Source: Strigamia acuminata (lineage: Eukaryota > Arthropoda > Chilopoda > Geophilomorpha > Linotaeniidae). Taken from it: DNA of 64,000 nucleotides. The notes under the pieces are model-generated. The model was not told the DNA's origin and did no database searches. It saw only the letters and a list, made by a program, of their open reading frames with translations. The DNA is taken from positions 1 through 64,000 of the forward strand of contig CASHSZ010000136.1 in assembly GCA_949358305.1 (NCBI GenBank), in the 5' to 3' direction. The position numbers and the translations under genes were made by a program. Positions 43,711-55,004 of this stretch are shown piece by piece (position 1 is the first letter of the stretch; the number at the start of each line of letters is the position of its first letter).

Positions 43711-46700
43711 TGCACGGCTTCAGTGAGGGCGTCCACCAACTTTTCAATGTCCATTTTTGGTGCAGACTGCTTTTTTGGTTGTGGGCACTGTCTTGCCCAA
43801 TGTCCTAATGCACCGCAGTTATGACAAGGTGCGTTGTCAGGCGTCATTCTTGGTGTAGCAGCTGTTTCTACACTTCCTTCACTTTTAACTGACGTAGTCG
43901 TTGCTTGACTATTGCTTTCAGTTTCCTGTGATTGCGCTTTTGCTGGAAATTCCAGTGAAAAAGTTTTTGGCGCTTGACTTTGACCTTCTTTGGTGTCACT
44001 AGAGACTGCTGACTTTGGCTGCATTGGCGGCTTGTATTTGGCCGTTGTTGCATTATTTTTAGCGTAAAATGCGTTTGTTGCCTCAACCAAAGTTTCAATG
44101 TGCTCGTCAGTTAATTCCATAGAGATTATTTGGTTACTTACCATATCTCTTTGATCATCAACTTCCTGTACCCATCTAGCTGTGGGTCTAGTTGGAATTT
44201 TTGGAGGAGGGTGAGGAGTTGGTTCATTATCTTTGCCGCGCTGAAATGTGACTTCCTTGCGAGGCATGGTGAATAGTGATCGAGGTTGCATCACTTTCGT
44301 ACCTCCTCTAGCAAAGTTTGCTTGGCGTCGCAACAACTCCTCTTGTCCCCTTTGCTCCTCCGGTGGCAAATCTTTGATGTATCGATCGTCAATGTACATC
44401 TGATTTGTTCTCATAAATTCAGCCAATTTCTCGAAAGAGTTTGCCAAGGGCGCTTTGACCATTGACAACACTTTCTCTGAGAATTCCGTTAAACCTCGAC
44501 GGAATTGGCGATCAGCTGAAAAGTCATCAACATTGTATGGTAATTGATCAAGTAATTCCTCCGTCCTTCGCAAATACGAGCGGAGATCTTCACCTAACAT
44601 TTGTTTCAAGTTATCCCAATTATGGTACAAAGTTGCATTTGATTCTCCATATTCTTTCATGAAAGCACGCACAAATTCATTCCATGACGCAAATGAGCGA
44701 CCATAGAACCATTTTGCCGCACCTCCAGTCAGAATTTTGGGAATAATCTTGTCTAATGTGGTTCTCGGGTCAATGCCGTGACTTCTTGCAATTTGCATTA
44801 CGTCATCAAAAAATTGAGTTCCGGCTTGCCAAGTTCCATCAAACGGGTCTGGTGTTATTCTATCCCATTTTATTTGACTTGGGTCAGTGAATGTGTGTGA
44901 CCAATTTCCAGCACAATATTTTCTAATTCTTTTTTGCAAAACCTCTTCCATCTCTTGAGCCTTGGATGGAATTCTTGCTAAACGTTCATCAATTTGACTA
45001 TTAATGAATTCTCGCCACTGTGCAGGAGTCATTTGAGACGCGCCGCCATTACCAGCAGGTATTCTTTGCTCATCTGAACGATATTCGGATCTGTGTTGAC
45101 GATCTCCGAAATTTTGTGAATAATTTCCTTCATTTCGTCGGAAATATTCCGAATCCGAATATTTTCGCTCGTCTCTTTCGTTTTGTGTGCCTCCTGGTGG
45201 TGGACTATTGCGGCTTCTTTGCCGTTCATTATGACGGGAGTATCTGTCTTGATGAGAATCCCTTCTTTGGCGCGACTCATCACGCTGTCTCGAGTTACTT
45301 CTCTGTTGTGATCGATCTCTGTAATTTGGATCGTCACCTTGACGTTCGTCATTCGTGTAATAACGCTGATCGTTATATTGATAACGTTGATCCCTTTCAT
45401 TTGGGTTATCACGAGATGACAAATAATGGTCACGTTGTTGATGTGAAACGTCATCACGACGCCTATCTCGGGTTTCATAATGGCGTTTCCTTTCTGGAAA
45501 TTCTTGTGTTGGGACTACTTGGTCACCTTGTGAGGGATAATGCTCAGTCTGGCGCCTTCCCTCATTTCGTTGTGGAAGGTGTCGCTCATCCGCATCTTGA
45601 CTTGACGCGAAAGGATTTGCTGAAGCGCCTTGCTCTTGTTTTCCATCGTCTGTATTTTCCAATTTGCTCGAATCGTCTTCCCAAGGGCGAAAGGTTCTGT
45701 TGGATTTCGGATTTTTCGATTGTTCGAAATTTGACGCACCAATTTGGTGTTGGTCATATTTTCCTGGCCAATCTCCTGCGTACACGTCGCGTGAACGTTC
45801 ATTTTGTCCTTTCGTCGCTGGAATTGTGACGGTTTCCGGTTGCAAATTAACTTCTGTTGTCTTTGTTCTGTGTTGAGTAGTCTGTCCTTGGTTGTTGGGA
45901 CAATGTTGAGCACTCCACTGGTCAATGACTTCAAATAAATTTCTAGTTGGTGACGATAGCAATTTTTTGCTTGCTGAATCTTCTTCAGCACCTTCCCTCC
46001 CTCTTTTGGACGAAGTCCCAAAAGAATCAGTCCTTCTCTGTCCAGTATCTGCTGGACGCGAGCTTCTCTGCGGTTCCGCAGCTCTCGGATAATTGATGTG
46101 GGCGATATACTTCATATCTTCTAGCTCCTTGCGCATCCGCTCGGCATCTTCTTGCGCTTGCAGAGTCGCTTGACGAAGACGGACATTTTCATCTTGAACT
46201 GCTGTCTCCATCGCCTTTTCTCTTGCAAACAAAGCTTGTTGCCGAGTGTCCAAGCGCACTTTAAAAGCTTCCATTTGGTCTTTTTCTTGTTGTAGCCGGT
46301 TTTCTTTCTGCTTCGTAACAAGCTCTAATTCCAATTTGGAATTTTTGAATTGGCATTCCTCCAACCTCATTTGTTTCATGAGTTGGTATTCCTCTGAGCC
46401 AGCAATTCGAATGTCGTCCTCGCGTGCTTGTATTGCTGCCAATCGCTCCGCCGCTTCTTCATCCGTAATCGGGCCGCCCTCTAAATATTTCTGCTGCGCT
46501 TCCGTCAAACTGGTAGCTGCAGCTTGCATCAGGTCGTGAATGCGTTGGCGGACCTTATCCAGTCTTTCCTGGGTCGGAGTGCTGGTCCCAGATGTTACAG
46601 CGCTAATGTCCCTACTCCTGGACGCGGCAATACGGTGCGCTTTCAACAAACGACCCCTTTTCTTGGCCACTACTAGCAACTCTTCGCGTGATAAATGCGA

Positions 46701-46961
46701 TAAGTCGGCCTTCAAACTGGCAGTAGAACTAACATTCTCTGCTATTGACATGGGAGAGGGTGGGCGTGAGACGAGAGTATGGTCAACATTGTCCGAATTA
46801 GGCCACAGATCTTGACTGTATGGGTTCGGCGTTCGACTCCCGTCGGCTGACCGTGACGACGATCGCGAGCGTGTGTCGTGATGTCCTTCCGACGCTCCGT
46901 CCCTCTGTCTGGTCCTGCGTGCCGGACCTTTCCCTCTTCCTGCTTCTCTGTCTTGTTGCAT
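43683..46961 (-). CDS. gag: gypsy Gag, 1092 aa
   Basis: Structural polyprotein that packages the RNA. The ATG at 46961 gives MQQDREAGRGKG; an upstream in-frame TTG was not used. The N-terminal half is a long coiled coil (QKYLEGGPITDEEAAERLAA, KEKAMETAVQDENVRLRQ), the middle is Arg/Asp/Gln/Tyr-rich and disordered. A capsid-like retrotransposon Gag block follows (WNEFVRAFMKEYGE, LRSYLRRTEELLDQLPY, FRRGLTEF). Near the end is one zinc knuckle CHNCGALGHWARQC. The length is roughly double that of common gypsy Gags because of the added coiled coil and disordered region. It ends inside the frameshift stem-loop. Confidence 0.93.
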   Translation of the reverse strand: MQQDREAGRGKGPARRTRQRDGASEGHHDTRSRSSSRSADGSRTPNPYSQDLWPNSDNVDHTLVSRPPSPMSIAENVSSTASLKADLSHLSREELLVVAKKRGRLLKAHRIAASRSRDISAVTSGTSTPTQERLDKVRQRIHDLMQAAATSLTEAQQKYLEGGPITDEEAAERLAAIQAREDDIRIAGSEEYQLMKQMRLEECQFKNSKLELELVTKQKENRLQQEKDQMEAFKVRLDTRQQALFAREKAMETAVQDENVRLRQATLQAQEDAERMRKELEDMKYIAHINYPRAAEPQRSSRPADTGQRRTDSFGTSSKRGREGAEEDSASKKLLSSPTRNLFEVIDQWSAQHCPNNQGQTTQHRTKTTEVNLQPETVTIPATKGQNERSRDVYAGDWPGKYDQHQIGASNFEQSKNPKSNRTFRPWEDDSSKLENTDDGKQEQGASANPFASSQDADERHLPQRNEGRRQTEHYPSQGDQVVPTQEFPERKRHYETRDRRRDDVSHQQRDHYLSSRDNPNERDQRYQYNDQRYYTNDERQGDDPNYRDRSQQRSNSRQRDESRQRRDSHQDRYSRHNERQRSRNSPPPGGTQNERDERKYSDSEYFRRNEGNYSQNFGDRQHRSEYRSDEQRIPAGNGGASQMTPAQWREFINSQIDERLARIPSKAQEMEEVLQKRIRKYCAGNWSHTFTDPSQIKWDRITPDPFDGTWQAGTQFFDDVMQIARSHGIDPRTTLDKIIPKILTGGAAKWFYGRSFASWNEFVRAFMKEYGESNATLYHNWDNLKQMLGEDLRSYLRRTEELLDQLPYNVDDFSADRQFRRGLTEFSEKVLSMVKAPLANSFEKLAEFMRTNQMYIDDRYIKDLPPEEQRGQEELLRRQANFARGGTKVMQPRSLFTMPRKEVTFQRGKDNEPTPHPPPKIPTRPTARWVQEVDDQRDMVSNQIISMELTDEHIETLVEATNAFYAKNNATTAKYKPPMQPKSAVSSDTKEGQSQAPKTFSLEFPAKAQSQETESNSQATTTSVKSEGSVETAATPRMTPDNAPCHNCGALGHWARQCPQPKKQSAPKMDIEKLVDALTEAVQKNLRARDQ

Positions 46962-47065
46962 GGTCAATCAAAGAGTGAAGAAAGAAACAGACTTATAACT
47001 AACAAGATTTCACAAAAAATTCTGGAGGTCCCTAGAATTTTACACAAATGCAAATCCACTTAAGG

Positions 47066-47085
47066 TTCAAAAGGACAGGCCCCCA
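47066..47085 (-). other. gypsy primer binding site (tRNA not identified)
   Basis: Two bases inside the 5' LTR end the minus strand reads TGGGGGCCTGTCC, beginning TGG as required to pair with a tRNA CCA end. I could not match the tRNA from memory. Confidence 0.6.
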
Positions 47086-47087
47086 AG

Positions 47088-48526
47088 TGAAGTGAACCGG
47101 AATCTTATTACTAAAACTGACTCACTATGGATTGCCGTTTATAGGACTTACAAAACTCACTATCACTAAAATTTATATTTAGTCTAATGGCCTAAGTGAA
47201 TTTAACTAACTAACTAATTTCAAAGAATACAAATGTTTTTCTCTTTTAAATTCTCACAGGAGATTTATTCTTAGTCTTGAATAAATCACAAAATACATTT
47301 AAATAATATATGAAATACAGGATTTACTTAACTTTACGTTTTACCGTTAAAACATGCGTTAAAAAACTAAAAACTAAAATACTTAACGGAATAATCGGAA
47401 AAAGAATGGAAATAAACAAAATGGCGTCGAATGGCGTCCTCGACGTGGCTCGTCTTCTTCTCCGCGATCTGGCGACGACTCGGCGCTGGATCCTTCTCTC
47501 GAACTCCGTTTCGTTGATGGAAACGTTCACGTACGCCGACGGAACGTTTTCACGACGTTACTCTTCAAACACGACGTCTCACAAACGTCCGCACCTTCAC
47601 CACTAATTCTCCTCGATAAACGATCTCCCACACGACTCGGGTCTCTGCTCGGCACGACGGCGCGACAGACGACCGTGACGGTGGCGAAAACGTCTCGGTT
47701 ACGTTACACAAATCCAACTTGGACGACACCCACGACTCGGATCTCACTCGGCACGCCGGCACGAGTGACGACCTTGACGGCGGGTCGCCAAACTTGGCAA
47801 AATACAAATATCTCGTCGCCTGTTTAGCGACAAGAAAGAAATCTCACAACAACAAACAGGTTGTTGCAAGAAACGGGCTCTCGTGATAACAATGTGGTTA
47901 TCACAAGAAAATATCTCGTAATAGTGGGTTCACTATTACAAGAAATGATGAGTCTTAAAAATCTTGGCAAATTAGCCACAAAATCACAGTAGAGTTTTCA
48001 GGTTTTTCTGGATGCAATTTCACGTGGTTGTTTCAACAAGGTTTTCAAAGTAAGACTGAAGTGTTTCTGCTAAATTTCCTTATTAGCAGGAAACACTTCC
48101 TGTATTGCTTAGCTTGTGGGTGGGTTGCCCTGGCAACCTCCCGCTCAGCTGTTTTCTGCAGACAGGCAGAGTTCTAAAAATAACTATTAATTAGCTTTTA
48201 ATTGCTCAATTATGCTGCTGTCATTTTGTGGCACAAAATAATAACAAAACTGCCAATTTTGGCAACTTTCAAGACTCAAAATAAATTCAACTGGTTTATA
48301 ATTCAAATGCATATATTTTATTCGATTTACATACAAAATGGTGACATTGAACTCGAATTAACTTATTTCGAGATACAATGTAAAAAATAATAAAATAAAG
48401 CAAACTTTTGCTAAATGCACTAAATAAATAAAATTCGGAATTGTTTATTTCCTTTTGCTCGAAATTGTCTTGTTTCCGAAGCAATAAAATAAAACATAAT
48501 TTCCCGGTGGCACCCGGGCCACCGCA
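47088..48526 (-). repeat. gypsy 5' LTR (1439 bp)
   Basis: Copy of 33893-35331 shifted by 13195 bp, same length, same ends, and the same chance ORFs, indicating near identity. Confidence 0.95.
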
Positions 48527-48554
48527 ATATCTACCTGTCCAGTTAGTTAATTAA
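48527..48554 (+). pseudogene. displaced last codons of the tandem-exon gene
   Basis: After the ATAT duplication the sequence CTACCTGTCCAGTTAGTTAA continues the frame of the gene at 33164, coding seven residues (LPVQLVN) and a TAA at 48552-48554. The gypsy element now separates it from the rest of the gene. Confidence 0.75.
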
Positions 48555-48840
48555 TTGTTCTTTATATCTTTTTTTTGTTTGTTTGTTTGTTTGTTTGTTT
48601 GTTTGATAAATATGTATATATATTTTTTTTTCTTCCTCTTAGTGGGACATCGTTATCGAACGTAGCGCCATTGGCGTAATTTTTCATTTTTTATTGTATT
48701 TTGTTCATTTGTAGTTTATAATTTAAATTAAAATTGAATTCGAGATAAGTGGCCACGATTGATTGGGTTTATTTGATCGCAAAAAAAAAAAAAATAATTC
48801 GAATGAATCTATCGGTGTTAAAAACGATACGACCGGTTTG

Positions 48841-49398
48841 TTAGCCGATTGGTGAACAATTTGCGAAACACGCGCGACACGTGGGGGCGTATTTCTCGGC
48901 ACCCCCTATCACCACGACGTCTTCTTCGCCCGACGTCCGCTTCGTGAACGCGGCTTCCCCTCGACACCGGTAGCACGTTGCCTTCAGCTTCACGATGTGC
49001 TCTGATTTCGGGAGCAAATCGCAGACTTGACCGAACGGGTTCAACTTGAAATCCCCATCGAGGGCCGCGATTACCACAGTCTTTCCTTTCTCTGCCATTT
49101 CTTGACAGAATTGTACCAAGTCCTCGAAAAACTGGCCCTCGTCAATCCCGATAATCCCGAAATTTTCGGATTGTCTTCGGGCTTCCGCGAGGTTTTCGAC
49201 GGCGCGCGCCGCTCTCGATTTTCCGTCACGAGCGACGATTTCTCCGGGAATGTGGCGGTTGTCGATTTTGGGCTTCAATAACAACGCTTCTTCTCCTTCT
49301 AGGCGCCTCAAGAGTTCAGTTGTTTTCCCTGCAAACATCGGGCCCACTATTAACTGGATATTGCCTCGTGGTCGATCCTCGATGGCCGACGTCGACAT
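48841..49398 (-). CDS. TK: thymidine kinase, type II (TK1-like), intronless
   Basis: Phosphorylates thymidine with ATP in the pyrimidine salvage pathway. 185 aa. Motifs in order: P-loop GPMFAGKTTELLRR (about 19-32), IGIDEGQFF (Asp/Glu of the Walker B region), VVIAALDGDF, and a structural zinc site made by CYRC and CRAC near the C-terminus, with VVVIGGAEKY in the substrate lasso. Length fits the short type II enzymes; human TK1 has a longer regulatory tail that is absent here. The KPKIDNRH segment differs from the vertebrate form. The coding part has no intron, unlike its neighbours; an acceptor-like GACGGTAG lies just upstream of the ATG, so a 5' UTR intron is possible. AACAAAATGGCGG lies near 49521. 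A decayed partial copy is at 14808-14884. A retrocopy or transfer is possible. Confidence 0.93.
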   Translation of the reverse strand: MSTSAIEDRPRGNIQLIVGPMFAGKTTELLRRLEGEEALLLKPKIDNRHIPGEIVARDGKSRAARAVENLAEARRQSENFGIIGIDEGQFFEDLVQFCQEMAEKGKTVVIAALDGDFKLNPFGQVCDLLPKSEHIVKLKATCYRCRGEAAFTKRTSGEEDVVVIGGAEKYAPTCRACFANCSPIG

Positions 49399-50450
49399 CT
49401 CGCCTTGTTGCGTCTACCGTCGAGAAAAAAGAGAAAGAATTTAAACGAAAAAATGAAAAACGAAAAACTGCCAAAAACGTGAGTCCGACTGCAAAACTAA
49501 AATTGGATAGAGATCGAGAACAAAATGGCGGTGATGGTGATGTAACCACGGGGATTCCCGCCCGTGTTCGCGTACCGACCCGTTCTGGTTCATTTGGTTA
49601 GTTGGTCGGTCGACTCAATTAAGGAGTCAATCAAATTGTTGGAGATTTTTCCTATTTTTCTATTTTGAAAATTGACTAGGTTTGTTTACCGTGCAAACGA
49701 GACTCGATATAGCAAATGAACCGGTGCGTACAAGTGCGCGAAGCGAAGCGCGGTATGGTGGAAAAGTTTAGCCCGTCGCTCGCTGCAAAGACGTGACGAT
49801 ATGATGCGACATTCTGTGACACAAATTAGAAATTAAGAAAAAATAAAAAAAAATAAATAAATAAATAAATAAATAAACAAATAAAATAAAATAAAGAGAG
49901 GATTCTTTCCATTCTCTTCTTTACGTTTTCTCTTTTCCTCTCCATTTCTTTGCGCCCACCCGCGAGAGAAGCGCACATCAGTGCACCAACGCAAACGCGT
50001 CGCCTCTAATGGTACGCGCGTTTGAGCGCGCCCTAATGCGTGATAATGAACGCAACGTGGTCGAGAGGGGCGACAATCAGAATTTAATGAAATGAATATT
50101 TTTTTTTTTTTTTTTTTTTTTCAGTTTGATTTGAGATTATTGAAATATTAAAATTTACAATTAAAATAGCACACAATTCCAGACGCAATCACAATTGCGA
50201 ACAATGATGGATTCTGGGATTAATTTAAAGTTTGCGTTAAATCGTAAATGCGCATGCGCAGATACCGCGCAGCGAGGTGCACAGGTATAATTTCCTCCGA
50301 TGAATTTTACTTCGGATTTTACGGACAATTTCAATGTGGAAAATTTATTTATAGTCGTCAGTTATTTGGCAACAATATTATTACATTTTTAATCAGCATT
50401 TTAATCATAACTTTTGTCAGTTGTGTAGCTTATTTTTGATTTGTTATTGT
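49399..50450. other. spacer with microsatellites and an old repeat module
   Basis: (AAAT)n at about 49845-49890, a T run at 50099-50121, and GGTACGCGCGTTTGAGCGCG near 50010, matching the module at 23460 and 25140. A segment at 49890-49985 resembles 52380-52475. No gene was recognised. Confidence 0.55.
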
Positions 50451-53400
50451 GACTGACCAGAAGGCCAGTCTGAGACCGAGAGGGGCGTGCAAAAGGGACA
50501 CCTATCGGCACTGGCGTCAGAAGAACTCGGGTACCGCGCCACTCGGTGGGTACTGTGCCGCTCGACCGAGCGACGACGGCCCCTCGCTCTGCTCTCGGTC
50601 TGAAGGCTTTCGCAAAATGCAGCGGACGCGGTGATTAGAACTCGCGTCGACTCCGACGGGACGTCAACTCTGGAAGGTAAAATTAAAATATGAAACGGCG
50701 GATATTTTACGAAACTTTTGTTCCAGTCGGTTGCTACGAAGATAATCTCGTTAATCATTGGAATACGAACCGCGGAACCGGTTCCAAGATCCGAAATTTA
50801 AACTTTAATCGTCCGCTCGTTGTCGATCGCCAGGCACCTGTAAGTGATAAACGCGTCCTTTTCATTTTCTTGTCGCGTCTCGGGAGTTTGTGGATCTATA
50901 ACCTGGCCTAATCTGACCTAATTCGAATCTGAGTTTGGATCTGAATTCTGCGTTTGCTTTATCGTTTCAACATTATGAGAGTTTCCTTTTATTAAACAAT
51001 TACATTTTCAATTCTCGTTGGTAGTTAATTGCGCCCTGGTGCGTTGCCATAAACACCGGACACTTTGTGGACATATATCCACGTTGACGGACATCATTAC
51101 CGACGCCCGCGCCAAAAGCCCGTGTCGCGCTCACCCCCATCGCATCACGTGCATTATCGCGCGTCGTAGATCGCGAGCAAAGACACACTCATGTCCATAT
51201 GTTGCTGAGGACTTTGCTCACGGTCGCGCGTCGACGTCGAAACGTGTCGAAACAAGCCGAAAAATGCAGGCAACCACGCGCGCGTCATGGGGTTTAAATA
51301 AGCGAACGGATGTCGGTGCGGAAACTTATTTTCGGGACGAGTCGTTAGGGCTGCTGTCGTCGCCGCTCAACGGCCCCAACTGCTCCCATTCGCCGGTAGA
51401 CCGAGCGAGAACGGGTGCGTTCTATTTCCGATTCATTTATTTATTATTTTGACCGACCCGAAGGCCAGTCTGAGACCGAGAGGGGCGTGCAAATGTGACA
51501 CATATAGGCACTGGCGCCAGAAGAACTCGGGCACCGCGCCACTCGGTGGGTACTGTGCCGCTCGACCGAGAGACGACGACCCCTCGCTCTGCTCTCGGTC
51601 TGAAGGCTTTCGCAAAATGCAGCGGACGCGGTGATTAGAACTCGCGTCGACTCCGACGGGACGTCAACTCTGGAAGGTAAAATTAAAATACGAAACGGCG
51701 GATATTTTACGAAACTTTTGTTCCAGTCGGTTGCTACGAAGATAATCTCGTTAATCATTGGAATACAAACCGCGGAACCGGTTCCAAGATCCGAAATTTA
51801 AACTTTAATCGTCCGCTCGTTGTCGATCGCCAGGCACCTATAAGTGATAAACGCGTCCTTTTCATTTTCTTGTCGCGTCTCGGGAGTTTGTGGATCTATA
51901 ACCTAGCCTAATCTGACCTAATTCGAATCTGAGTTTGGATCTGAATTCTGCGTTTGCTTTATCGTTTCAACATTATGAGAGTTTCCTTTTATTAAACAAT
52001 TAAATTTTTAATTCTACTTGCTATTTAACTGCGTCCCGGTGCGTTGCCATAAGCACCGGACACCTTCGGACATTTATCCACGTTGGTGAACATTATTATC
52101 GATGCCGGTGTCAAAAATCCATGTCGCGCTTACATACATCGCACCTCGCATATTATCGCGCGTGGGAACGCGTTCACGCGTGTGCATGGCAAACAAAGAC
52201 ACGCTCATGCGAGCACATTGTCGAGGACTTCGCTCACGATCGCGCACTGACACCAGAACGTGTTGCATCGAAATATTGAAATTTTCTACGACCAGATGCC
52301 GAATCTGTCATGTGCAAAGAGAGTGTGTGTAAACGAACGGACAAATAAATAAATAAATAAATAGATAAATAAATAAAGAGAGAGAGAGGGATTCTTTCCC
52401 ATTCTCTTCTCTGCGTTTTCTCTTTTCCTCTTCGTTTCCTAGCGCGCATCCACGAGAGAAGCACACATCGGTTTGGGATTCGAAAGATTCGAAAGATTCA
52501 TGGGATTCGGATGGGATTAGGAAGCCATTGCCAGAGATTCGGTCGAACGTCGTCCCCCTCGCATTGTTTTCGCCACTGGCTGTGTAGCTTATTTTTGATT
52601 TGTTATTGTGACTGACCAGAAGGCCAGTCTGAGACCGAGAGGGGCGTGCAGCGTGCAAATGGGACGCATATAGGCACTGGCGACAGAAGAACTCGGGTAC
52701 CGCGCCACTCGGTGGGTACTGTGCCGCTCGACCGAGCGGCGACGGCCCCTCGCTCTGCTCTCGGTCTGAAGGCTTTCGCAAAATGCAGCGGACGCGGTGA
52801 TTAGAACTCGCGTCGACTCCGACGGGACGTCAACTCTGGAAGGTAAAATTAAAATACGAAACGGCGGATATTTTACGAAACTTTTGCTCCAGTCGGTTGC
52901 TACGAAGATAATCTCGTTAATCATTGGAATACGAACCGCGGAACCGGTTCCAAGATCCGAAATTTAAACTTTAATCGTCCGCTCGTTGTCGATCGCCAGG
53001 CACCTATAAGTGATAAACGCGTCCTTTTCATTTTCTTGTCGCGTCTCGGGAGTTTGTGGATCTATAACCTGGCCTAATCTGACCTAATTCGAATCTGAGT
53101 TTGGATCTGAATTCTGCGTTTGCTTTATCGTTTCAACATTATGAGAGTTTCCTTTTATTAAACAATTATATTTTTAATTCTACTTGCTATTTAACTGCGT
53201 CCCGGTGCGTTGCCATAAGCACCGGACACCTTCGGACATTTATCCACGTTGGTGAACATTATTATCGATGCCGGTGTCAAAAATCCATGTCGCGCTTACA
53301 TACATCGCACCTCGCATATTATCGCGCGTGGGAACGCGTTCACGCGTGTGCATGGCAAACAAAGACACGCTCATGCGAGCACATTGTCGAGGACTTCGCT

Positions 53401-53530
53401 CACGATCGCGCACTGACACCAGAACGTGTTGCATCGAAATATTGAAATTTTCTACGACCAGATGCCGAATCTGTCATGTGCAAAGAGAGTGTGTGTAAAC
53501 GAACGGACAAATAAATAAATAAATAAATAG
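50451..53530. repeat. tandem array of about 1.0-1.2 kb units (three units)
   Basis: Units start at 50451, 51451 and 52610 with the 20-nt hairpin GACYGRCC-NGAA-GGCCAGTC. The first 550 bp of each are nearly identical (for example 50451-51000, 51451-52000, 52610-53165), and 51965-52365 equals 53130-53530 apart from few changes. Each encodes, on the + strand, a peptide with D(T/A)YRHWRQKN and GCCGCTCGACCGAGC-like hairpins. Unit ends carry (AAAT)n. Nature unknown; see findings. Confidence 0.8.
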
Positions 53531-54538
53531 ATAAACCAAGTGTTTTTCATAACTGTTTGTTTGTGTGTACCGGCGGAACGTTGTGATGTCGATGTGAGAG
53601 TTTATTTTGGAAGAATTTGTTGGGACTGTCGACGCTCGTCGGTGCCAACTGCCCCGGTTGACCAACGGCTGAACAATAGAGTGGTTGCGCAACCCGAATG
53701 CAGACTTTTGTGACCGAAACCCCCCGGATTTCCGCGAGGGCTCGAATCAGTCCCGGTTGGTCTGAAGGTGTTAGTAGATCCATCGGATGCAGTGACCGAA
53801 ATTCGCGTCATTTACGATGGCGCGCCGTGCATCGCGGAATGGAATTTAAACCGTAGACCAGTTTAAGCGTTCACAATCTCATTTCACGCGACATCTATCG
53901 TGATAATCTGATTAATGGTTGGGGTACACGGTGTGACGTAATTACTCAGAATCGTCACGTTAAAAAACAAAACGAAATGGGTGGATGGATGGGAATTTTT
54001 ATTTCAGTCAGTTTTATTTACTCGCCTAAAAAAGAAAAAAAGAAGAAAAAAAAAAAGAAAGGAAAAAGAAAAGGAAAAAAAAAAAAAGAAAAAGGATAAC
54101 GAATACGACGATTGGTCGAGTGAACGGAGATACCCGCCGCATGGAACCGTGTGCCGAAAGGATGGAGACAGACAGCCGCCATGTTTCCGGATTATGTCAC
54201 TTGGTGTCGCTCTATGCATCGATAGTGATCACGCGCGGGACAGACGACGTCGTGTTTCCATCTTCCAAAAAGTGAGTAGTTGACCGTTCTACCGTCACAT
54301 TTATCAGTCAATCGATCGACAAATTGAAAAAAAAAACAACCCTCGATTACCTCTACGCCTCTCTCGACAACGTATCAATTAACACGCGCGTGCAAACACG
54401 AACGCCTGCGTTGGTTCGGTCGGGCACCGCTCGCTCGCTCATTTGACAGACTCGTGACTTGAAATTTTTTATTTTTTCTTAGCCGTTATTTTATTTTCCT
54501 TTGCATTCGACTTTAATTTAATTTCTATGTTCCAGACG
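53531..54538. other. old repeat module and probable 5' UTR exon of the next gene
   Basis: 53580-53940 is a diverged repeat copy (TTGGGACTGTCGACGCTCGT near 53627). A poly(purine) run lies at 54028-54095. A donor-like CCAAAAA|GTGAGT at 54271 could end a noncoding exon spliced to 54536. Short ORFs between are not supported. Confidence 0.45.
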
Positions 54539-54819
54539 ATGAACAAAAACGAGAAAAACGACCACAACAACGACGGCGATGATGCAAGGTGAGAGATTCG
54601 ACCGACCGGTTTCGATTTCGATCGTTCGTTTATCTGTTTCTTCATTTCTTTATTTCTTTGTTTATTCAGTTGTCAGCCAATTGATCCGCCCCAGTCGTCA
54701 TCGTGGCAGTGGACCGAACCCGGTCACATTCGACCCATCATGCGGGTTGCGCCATTCCAGCGCGCGACTCCGGAACCGATGTAATTCGGTCAAACGTCTC
54801 GTTTGATTTATTTATTCAT

Positions 54820-54866
<47 letters not shown>

Positions 54867-54973
54867 TTTTTTAAGCCATCCTCGCGGACGTTCCGTACTG
54901 TTTGCTCGCTTCGCGGGCGCCCAGTTGATGGGACCGGGACGTCCGATGCCGAGGTGAGTTAATTCGATTCAAC

Positions 54974-55004
<31 letters not shown>

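Larger units (their letters stand above)
33893..48526 (-). mobile_element. complete 14.6-kb Ty3/gypsy LTR retrotransposon with a third ORF
   Basis: Two 1439-bp LTRs (TG...CA ends), target duplication ATAT at 33889-33892 and 48527-48530, and, in minus-strand order, 5' LTR, gag, pol by -1 frameshift, about 1 kb spacer, ORF3, polypurine tract, 3' LTR. All ORFs are intact and the LTR stretches I compared are identical, so insertion is recent. The element is about twice the size of common gypsy elements, through long LTRs, a long Gag and ORF3. Confidence 0.96.
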
